64,000 nucleotides of DNA. It comes from Eucommia ulmoides. Its lineage: Eukaryota > Streptophyta > Magnoliopsida > Garryales > Eucommiaceae. Shown here one piece after another: positions 59,619-64,000 of this stretch (the first letter of the stretch is position 1; every line of letters begins with the position of its first letter). A model generated the notes under the pieces. The model made no database searches, had not been told where the DNA came from, and saw nothing but the letters and a program-made list of their open reading frames with translations. The position numbers and the translations under genes are program-made. Location of the stretch: positions 5,149,579-5,213,578 of the forward strand of contig CM028335.1 of the NCBI GenBank assembly GCA_016647705.1. Direction: 5' to 3'.

Positions 59619-59682
59619 AAGGATATTTTTGTAAAACTACGTTGCAAAAGGAATAGTGATTCAAACTCTCATTTATATAAGA

Positions 59683-60545
59683 GTAAATGAAATAATAATT
59701 ATTGATCAACGGAATTTAAATTTGTATCGTTTTTCCAAGACATTTTTTTTACCCTATAACTATTGATCAATTTCGATGTGGCCTATTAATTTTGCACATT
59801 TCACTTTAAACCCTATATCTTTAATTATAGTTTTAATTAGTCCTTTCGTGTAATTTGATTGTTATATTAGATGAAATTAGAGGTAAAATTATACTTGTTT
59901 TAATTTTTTTTCTTTTTCCTTTTTAGAACAAAATTTATTTATAAAAAATATAAAAAATCTCTTTTTAATTATATGTTTTATATTTTTCATTATTATATAA
60001 ATTTAAATCGAATTATTTCACCATAATAATTTTTAATATTTTATTTATCTATTGGACCTAAGGGGTAAATACATTGCATCATATTGTTTACATAAATTCA
60101 TATATAAAAAAAGGATCATCAATAATAGATTTTTATTTAAAAATAATTTATTTTATAATAATATGTTTCAAAGCATATCAGTTTCTATTCAAAATTGTAA
60201 TGGAGATAATAACTTGAGTTTAATGAGATGATCAAAAAAATTTGAGGTGCTACGTGTTCAAATTAAAATTATGGGAACCAAAGTGACAATTTAGTCAAAC
60301 TTGAGGGTACAAAATGTCAAAACATCTTTTTAATCTTTTTTTTTTTTTTTTTTTTATAAATTGCTTCTTCAACGGTCAAAAAATCTTAACCAATCCCCCT
60401 TATCCCTCTCTCTCCCTCTCTTCTTCAACTAAGAGCTTTCTCTCTTTATCTTTTTCTATTCACGATATCACTTCAACCCTAATTGCATATCTCTCTCTCT
60501 ATATATATAGCTATCCACGTCATCACTTCAATCGTAACAAGTAAA
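59683..60545. other. AT-rich flank and promoter of the secreted-protein fragment
   Basis: No gene in 59683-60300. CTCTATATATATAGC at 60497-60511 is a plausible TATA box about 40 bases upstream of the ATG at 60546, with CT-rich DNA before it. Confidence 0.4.
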
Positions 60546-60614
60546 ATGAAGCTTAATTTATTTTGTCTCTTGATCTTCTGTTTTTCATCTCTATTGGAAG
60601 ACGCCGACGGCGAC
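60546..60614 (+). pseudogene. 5' end of an unknown secreted-protein gene, cut by a TE
   Basis: The ATG at 60546 starts MKLNLFCLLIFCFSSLLEDA then DGD, a clear signal peptide. At 60615 the sequence switches to TGTAACGACCCGATTTTCC, a typical LTR-like start, and the frame ends at 60668. The remainder of the gene is not in the window. What the protein did cannot be told from 23 residues. Confidence 0.55.
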
Positions 60615-61272
60615 TGTAACGACCCGATTTTCCAGAACCGCCAAGCGGTTTCTCTCAAAGAGAATTAATACTAAAATTTTTATTTTATAAAAATTTGAGA
60701 AAATTTTACAAACTATTAAAATAGAGAAATTTTACAAATTACGGCGATAATTATAATTATCGAATTATCGAGTCAATTTTACAACGGTAAATAATAAATA
60801 CAATTTTTATAAATTAAATAGAATTCTAAATAAAATTTCAGGCATAGCACCATTTTCATCGGCCCTATAATAAAAAATGTGGGGTTGTGATTCAGGACTC
60901 AATAGAATTTTTAACCTTTTTACTACGTACATTTAATCAATCCATAAATAAACACATAGATGTGCTTTCACATACTTTTCACATAATAATCCTAAATATT
61001 TCATAAAAATTAACAATTAAATTTTAACAATAATTTTAGCATGAATCACATAATAAAGAGAGAGAGATTAAATACAAATATTAAAAGAGTTAAAAATTCT
61101 ATTTGAAATCCGAACCGAAATATTATTCTCACTCAAAACATTCAATATATATCCCCCTACAACCTTCGTAACTTTTATGCATATATATATATATATATAT
61201 ATCATAATTCTTATTCATTTCAAATTCTCCTTCTGCGGCTTCAATGTCTTTCATTATTATTATTCTTAGTAT
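60615..61272 (+). mobile_element. LTR-like element starting TGTAACGACCCG (left part)
   Basis: TGTAACGACCCGATTTTCC is a common 5' end of plant retroelement LTRs. AT-rich, with a (TA)n run at 61181-61202, and no open frame. Its body is interrupted at 61273 by a MULE and seems to resume at 63965; its other end is beyond the window. Confidence 0.5.
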
Positions 61273-61779
61273 GGGGTAATGTTATTGATCTCCCCTGTTA
61301 TTTTGAACTATACCAGATGACGTGCTCTGATTTTTCAAAGAAATTAAAATAAATATACAAGTGTAAAAAATGAGAAGGGGTTTTCTTAAAAAGTCATCGA
61401 TTTTCTCATAAAAATAATTAAGCCAATTTTTGAAAAAGGAGTCGCCATCTAACATTGAGTTTAAATGGTGTGCTAGGTCACCGGATTTTTCTTTTTTTTG
61501 AAAACAAATTTAAAAAATGTGGCTTAAGTATGATTTTGACTCCAAAAATAACATGGTCCGACTAAATATTCGTTTTAAAGGGTTCGGGGTCAGTTACGTT
61601 CGGGGAAGGTGTTAGGCACCCCAAGACGCTCGTCCAAATACGGTACCTTATCCAATTAAGTCCAATTAAAATTTAAATCTGAATGTTTTATTTTATTTTG
61701 AAATCATTTCCTTCTAAAAAAGAAAATCTTTTTGTATTTTTTTTATATATTATCAAAGAATTTATATATTGAGGGGATA

Positions 61780-62390
61780 ATTCCCTTCTAAGCCATTTAA
61801 ATAGAAGGCGGGAAAATTCCTCCACGATTTGACAACAACATTAAATTTAACAAAAAATAAAATAAAAAAAATAAACACACACCCATACACACACACTCAC
61901 ACACATCGAGGGAAGTATTCTCCCTTCTAAACTTAAACTACTCCAATGGAAGGTCGGGAGTTTTTCACCTCGTCTTGTTAGCACATTATATTTAACACAT
62001 GTTAAAGAAACACACGCACACACGCACACACACTCACATGGATCGAGGGGAATAATCTCCCTTTTAAACCTAAACCGCTCCAATGGAAGGTCGAGAGTTT
62101 TCCACCTCGTATTGTTAACATATTTTATTTAACACAAATTAAAGAAACACACGCACACACATACTCACACGCATCGAGGGGAGTAATTTCTCTTTTACAC
62201 TTAAACCGCTCTAATGGAAGGTCAGGAGTTTTTCACTTCGTATTGTTAACATATTTTATTTAACATAAATTAAAGAAACACACGCACACACACACTCGGA
62301 CGCATCGAGGGGAGTAATTTCCTTTCTAAACCTAAACCGCTCCAATGGAAGGTCAGGAGTTTTCCACCTCGTTTTATCTACACATTAAAT
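61780..62390 (+). repeat. 131-137 bp tandem repeat within the solo LTR
   Basis: CTCCAATGGAAGGTC anchors units at 61941, 62078, 62209 and 62340. Each unit has an ACACACGCACACAC run, then GCATCGAGGGGAGTAATTTC, CTAAACCGCTCCAATGGAAG and TTTCCACCTCGTnTTGTTA. About 4.5 copies. Confidence 0.85.
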
Positions 62391-62402
62391 AATTCACAAG
62401 TT

Positions 62403-62403
<1 letters not shown>

Positions 62404-62430
<27 letters not shown>
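62404..62430. repeat. TA microsatellite
   Basis: About thirteen TA units directly after the tandem array. Confidence 0.85.
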
Positions 62431-62433
<3 letters not shown>

Positions 62434-62719
62434 CAAAAATAAAATTTTAATATAATAACGACTTAATGCATAAATAAGATTTACAAAAGATAGAAGTTCC
62501 AACCTTAACGTAGATATTTTTTGTTCCTTTCTCTTCTTCTTCTTCTTCAAAAAATAAAAAAAAAATATTTTCTCCCAAGATTTCTCTAAAAAAAAAAAAA
62601 ATTCTCTCCAAAATTCTTTCCCTAATAAAAACTCTTATCAAAAAAATTTCTTCCCTCCCCTCTCAAATGAAAATAAGTTTTCTATTTATAGACTCCGAAA
62701 AGGGTAAAATGGGAAAAAT

Positions 62720-62880
62720 GCAGTTCACTATTCACAATCATGCGGGTACTATTCACGAATGCGGGTACTATTCACGTTCACTGTTCATGCATGCGGATAC
62801 TATTCATGCGGCGTTACTGTTCACGAACATTGTTCATGCATGCAGATACTATTCATGATCACTATTCATGCATCCGTTTG
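62720..62880 (+). repeat. Short CTATTCATG-type repeats near the LTR end
   Basis: ACTATTCACGAATGCGGGTA, TTCATGCATGCGGATACT and CATGCATGCAGATACTATTC recur in a 160-bp patch downstream of the TATA-like box. These are likely part of the transcribed LTR. Confidence 0.55.
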
Positions 62881-64000
62881 GTTTGTCTTGATTTGTTTCG
62901 TTTTTTCCTGATTTGCTCCAAACAAACAATATTTTTTTTTTTTTTTTTTTTTTTGCATTTTCTGAAATAAAATAAAATAAAACAAAGTTAATTATAAAAT
63001 AAAATATAAATTTTTATGGGGTGGTTAAAATGTCGTGTCTACACCAGATACTTCCCCTATCATTTTGCAAATACCAGAGACCTTCCCTGTGTTTTTTTCA
63101 AACACCACTTATCTCCCTTATTAATTAAAAATAATAAATTTGTTATTATAATACTAATTTTACCCTTCACTATTTTAAAAATAATTAAATAATAAAAAAT
63201 TAAAATATATAAATAACCCTTTTAATTTATATATATTCATCACCTTCTCCTACCACCGCACCCACAACCACCACCACCTCCTACCGTTGCCACCACCCGC
63301 CTCTACCTCCCACCACCGCTGCCGCCCACCACCTCCCACTGCCACCACCACCCACCAACACCCTCCGCCGCCACCCACCGCCACCAATATTTTGATGTAA
63401 AAAGACATAAATACCCTTATAAAAATATATTTTTATTCTTTTATTTTTTTAAAAAAAATCATTAACATCTTCTCTATTTTTTAGTTACTTTTTACACCCA
63501 TTAAAGTGCAATTTAAGACAAATCCAAAATTTAGGGGTAAAAGTACCGATCTTTGTCTCTTCTTGATTTTTTTATTTATTTTTTTTATTTTTTCATTTTG
63601 TTAAAAAAAGTATTATTTTTAATGAAAATATCAGTGTAAAAAGTAAAGGATAGTGGCGTTGGATGGCGGTGGGAGGTGGTGGTGGGTGGCGGCGATGGGT
63701 GGTGGGAGTTGGGTGGTGGTGGTGGGAGTTGGGTAGTAGTGAGAGGTAAATATAATTATTTAAAAAGTTAAGGGTAAAAAATATAATTTTAAAAATATAA
63801 GGGTGCTAATGAATTTTTAAAAAAATAACTTAAGGGCAATTTTGTACAAAGGGAGGTACGTGATGTTTGACAAAAAGACAGGGGAGATCTCTGATATTTG
63901 CAAAATGATAGGGGAGATATCTGGTATAATACAAAATGACAGGGGAGGTCAATGGCATATACCCTTCTTAGTATTATCATTATTAACATATACGTGTCTC

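Larger units (their letters stand above)
39552..59682 (-). mobile_element. Large Rep/helicase + RPA Helitron (right end tentative)
   Basis: Left edge (the element's 3' end) is clear: CTAG at 39552-39555 next to host A, with an 11-bp hairpin 8 bases inside. Minus-strand genes follow in the order expected for plant Helitrons: Rep/helicase (46107-50977), then RPA-like (40052-44202). The right edge is proposed at 59682, where the minus strand starts TCTTATATAAATGAGAG. The base outside is G in plus rather than the expected T, so this edge is uncertain. Upstream of Rep lie 380-bp repeats and a promoter-like leader. At about 20 kb it is within the size range of autonomous plant Helitrons, but both genes are broken. 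Confidence 0.75.
61318..63043 (+). mobile_element. Solo LTR, 1726 bp, TSD CCAGA, inside the MULE
   Basis: Starts TGACGTGCTCTG and ends GTCGTGTCTACA, flanked by CCAGA at 61313-61317 and 63044-63048. The duplication falls exactly in the MULE word ACCAGATA, which reads through once the insert is removed. A TATA-like CTATTTATAGAC lies near 62683. It carries a tandem array (61780-62390). GGGGTCAGTTACGTTCGGGG at 61583 is a word I know from plant dispersed repeats, not assigned to a named family. Confidence 0.82.
61273..63964. mobile_element. MULE family copy 2, 10-bp TSD, split by a solo LTR
   Basis: Left GGGGTAATGTTATTGATCTC; right in reverse GGGTATATGCCATTGACCTC, with the following CCCCTGTCATTTTG and CTATACCAGAT words shared for over 100 bp. 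The flanks are a perfect 10-bp duplication TTCTTAGTAT (61263-61272 and 63965-63974), typical of Mutator-type elements. Minus the 1.73-kb insertion the element is about 0.97 kb. The cores 63240-63390 and 63650-63740 are CCACCACC / GGTGGTGG mirror patches. No transposase. Confidence 0.88.

Noticed and set aside
58981..59647. Several 64-93 codon frames near the Helitron right end
   Set aside because: They cross the 124-bp tandem duplication and T runs; no domain and no consistent frame between the two repeat copies.

Overview
The window looks like nuclear DNA of a flowering plant, most likely a eudicot. It is AT-rich, its genes carry GT-AG introns, it has one complete plant-type vacuolar cation/proton exchanger gene, and most of the rest is plant-type transposable elements (TEs): Ty3/gypsy and copia LTRs, Mutator-like elements, PIF/Harbinger-type MITEs and Helitrons. 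Calls were made by reading the sequence, without database searches; splice sites are inferred from GT/AG and reading phase.

Layout. 1-2290 is a minus-strand Ty3/gypsy retrotransposon: gag, leader, primer site, one LTR, and then the tail of a pol gene on the far side of that LTR. 2291-4868 is a plus-strand, protein-free retroelement with two tandem-repeat arrays inside. 5381-7287 is a Mutator-like element with a perfect 9-bp target duplication. 7917-14770 holds MITEs, a solo copia-type LTR (8817-9234) and a very large inverted repeat (9601-11630). 14783-19932 (minus) is a complete ten-exon CAX gene whose introns and 5' flank are full of small TEs. 20041-31230 is TE-derived, including two related non-autonomous Helitrons, one split by a solo LTR with target duplication. 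31240-39470 contains a duplicated block. One copy carries an eight-cysteine lipid-transfer-protein gene with a frameshift; the other carries only the tail of a paralogue plus two GC-rich PIF-type elements.

39552 to about 59682 is read as one large Helitron on the minus strand. It has a CTAG end with an 11-bp hairpin, a Rep/helicase gene (46107-50977) and a replication-protein-A-like gene (40052-44202). Both genes keep catalytic or structural motifs but carry stops or a frameshift. Between them, in the opposite orientation, lies a fragment of a laccase gene, which looks like a captured host gene piece. 60300-64000 shows the 5' end of an unknown secreted-protein gene cut by an LTR-like end, which contains a Mutator-like element with a 10-bp target duplication, which in turn contains a solo LTR with a 5-bp target duplication.

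Only the CAX gene looks intact and functional. No CRISPR array, rRNA, convincing tRNA gene or bacterial-type operon was seen. The most interesting material is the decaying Rep/helicase + RPA Helitron with its laccase fragment, and several TE nestings whose order can be read directly from target-site duplications.
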